Below are positions 51,101 through 51,212 of a stretch of DNA of 51,212 nucleotides, one piece after another. Source of the stretch: Acrasis kona (taxonomy: Eukaryota; Heterolobosea; Eutetramitea; Acrasida; Acrasidae); the NCBI GenBank assembly GCA_026419775.2, contig JAOPGA020000512.1:1-51212 (forward strand), in the 5' to 3' direction. Every line of letters begins with the position of its first letter. Position 1 is the stretch's first letter. The position numbers and the translations under genes are program-made. Under the pieces are notes generated by a model, which saw only the letters and a list, made by a program, of their open reading frames with translations, was not told the origin of the DNA and made no database searches.

Positions 51101-51212
51101 TCTTTGCTTGCTTGTAGATCAATCTTCCATTTTGATCATATAGGTTGGTGTTGGGAATGAACACCGTTTCGAATCCTGATGCGTCGTAGAATTGACGGTG
51201 TGGCTTTACGGG
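48136..51212 (-). CDS. Mitochondrial ribosomal protein uS5-like, giant N-terminal extension, two +1 frame changes, 5' partial
   Basis: Read in three frames: 51212-50865, 50863-48584 and 48582-48136, about 1024 residues visible, with no start inside the window. The C-terminal 200 residues match ribosomal protein uS5. The first half is GRNVVMKPKGKMEGIPRLAH, then MVGSKNGLIGLAYGQSPSVM (family: V-V-G-x-x-N-G-x-V-G-x-G-x-G-K-A-x-E-V). The second half is TVTAKHGAISMKMVPWFYDG, VSASPMLTQVCEWLGLRKVM and YWGNGGLTSVLMCFFKIL (family: G-x-G-x-I-A-G-x-x-x-R-x-V-x-E-x-A-G-x...G-S-x-N). The 800-residue extension has acidic, Gln-rich and helical stretches (SVEPAIRIRFVDYLRLTNHI; AIQHFREEMRREEWLNS) not known from bacteria. 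The role is the mitoribosomal small subunit. Large lineage-specific extensions are known for mitoribosomal proteins of Discoba, but this size is unusual. Confidence 0.8.
48580..48587 (-). other. +1 frameshift site in the uS5 domain
   Basis: On the minus strand TTG-GCA-C-ATG-GTG: the single C (48583) must be skipped to pass from RLA(H) into MVGSKNGLIG, both inside the conserved uS5 domain. No GT-AG intron can explain it. There is no homopolymer. Confidence 0.75.
50861..50867 (-). other. +1 frameshift site in the uS5m N-terminal extension
   Basis: On the minus strand TTC-GAA-G-GTC-AAT: skipping one G (50864) passes from NGKMIFE to VNQKWPKHQERITLKPSKKK, which stays open for 760 codons. The unshifted frame ends near 50778. 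A 28-nt GTC...AAG intron would also restore frame but is shorter than all others here and lacks a GTA donor. Confidence 0.6.

Noticed and set aside
1-51212. tRNA, rRNA, snRNA, CRISPR array or bacterial operon features
   Set aside because: I looked for B-box GGTTCGA-type words, 5S/U6-like stretches and regular spaced repeats and found none that hold up. The gene structure is eukaryotic throughout.

Overview
The window is nuclear DNA of a compact unicellular eukaryote. Every confidently assigned gene is a eukaryotic housekeeping or regulatory gene: SRP54, SPT6, UTP12/WDR3, mitochondrial HSP60, VPS26C, taxilin, ING, cyclin A/B, RhoGEF and others. Many are interrupted by very short GT-AG introns. 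I could place 20 introns by restoring reading frame and family homology. They are 35-46 nt long, all start GTA, and most carry a TAAC/TAAT-like branch site within about 15 nt of the AG. The standard genetic code is used. Gene content and compactness fit a free-living amoeboid or flagellate protist. A heterolobosean (Acrasis/Naegleria type) is my best guess, but this is inference and not proven by the sequence.

Layout. 1-4150 is gene-poor: a 3' gene stub, a TIR-like ORF, and decayed fragments that look like mobile elements or pseudogenes. 4155-9261 holds mitochondrial FAD glycerol-3-phosphate dehydrogenase facing UTP12. 9262-11335 contains a perfect 27-bp inverted repeat (MITE-like) and an unassigned basic protein ORF. 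11336-14412 is SRP54 (with a +1 frameshift) facing a six-exon taxilin. 15425-19496 has an unassigned gene, a serpin and a histidine phosphatase. 19948-26986 is SPT6 facing a five-exon DH-PH RhoGEF. 27298-30000 holds an F-box gene and a secreted-protein region. 30409-31269 is an RsmJ-type bacterial rRNA methyltransferase with a spliceosomal intron. 31464-35208 is a DUF2009 gene facing HSP60. 35438-41191 holds a GPI-like surface protein, a dual-specificity phosphatase, a helical-repeat (PPR-like) mitochondrial protein, VPS26C and a putatively myristoylated protein. 41420-43457 has a winged-helix/DUF1294 membrane protein and a calponin-homology/SHOCT protein. 43622-47683 has ING, a MIR-domain membrane protein, an unassigned helical protein and a cyclin. 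48136-51212 is a very large mitochondrial uS5-like gene that runs off the window and needs two +1 frame changes.

Genes are packed tightly. Convergent neighbours have stop codons 1-67 nt apart and divergent neighbours have start codons 40-48 nt apart, so antisense 3' UTR overlap and shared promoters are expected. Functionally the set is mixed (translation and targeting, ribosome biogenesis, transcription elongation, chromatin, trafficking, mitochondrial metabolism, signalling). There is no operon-like grouping.

The points most worth a second look are: three +1 frameshifts in two conserved genes; two bacterial-type modules (RsmJ and DUF1294), one of them fused to a putative winged helix; the CH-SHOCT fusion; the inverted-repeat element at 9543-9764; and the small membrane protein with four PKA sites and a PP1-docking motif.
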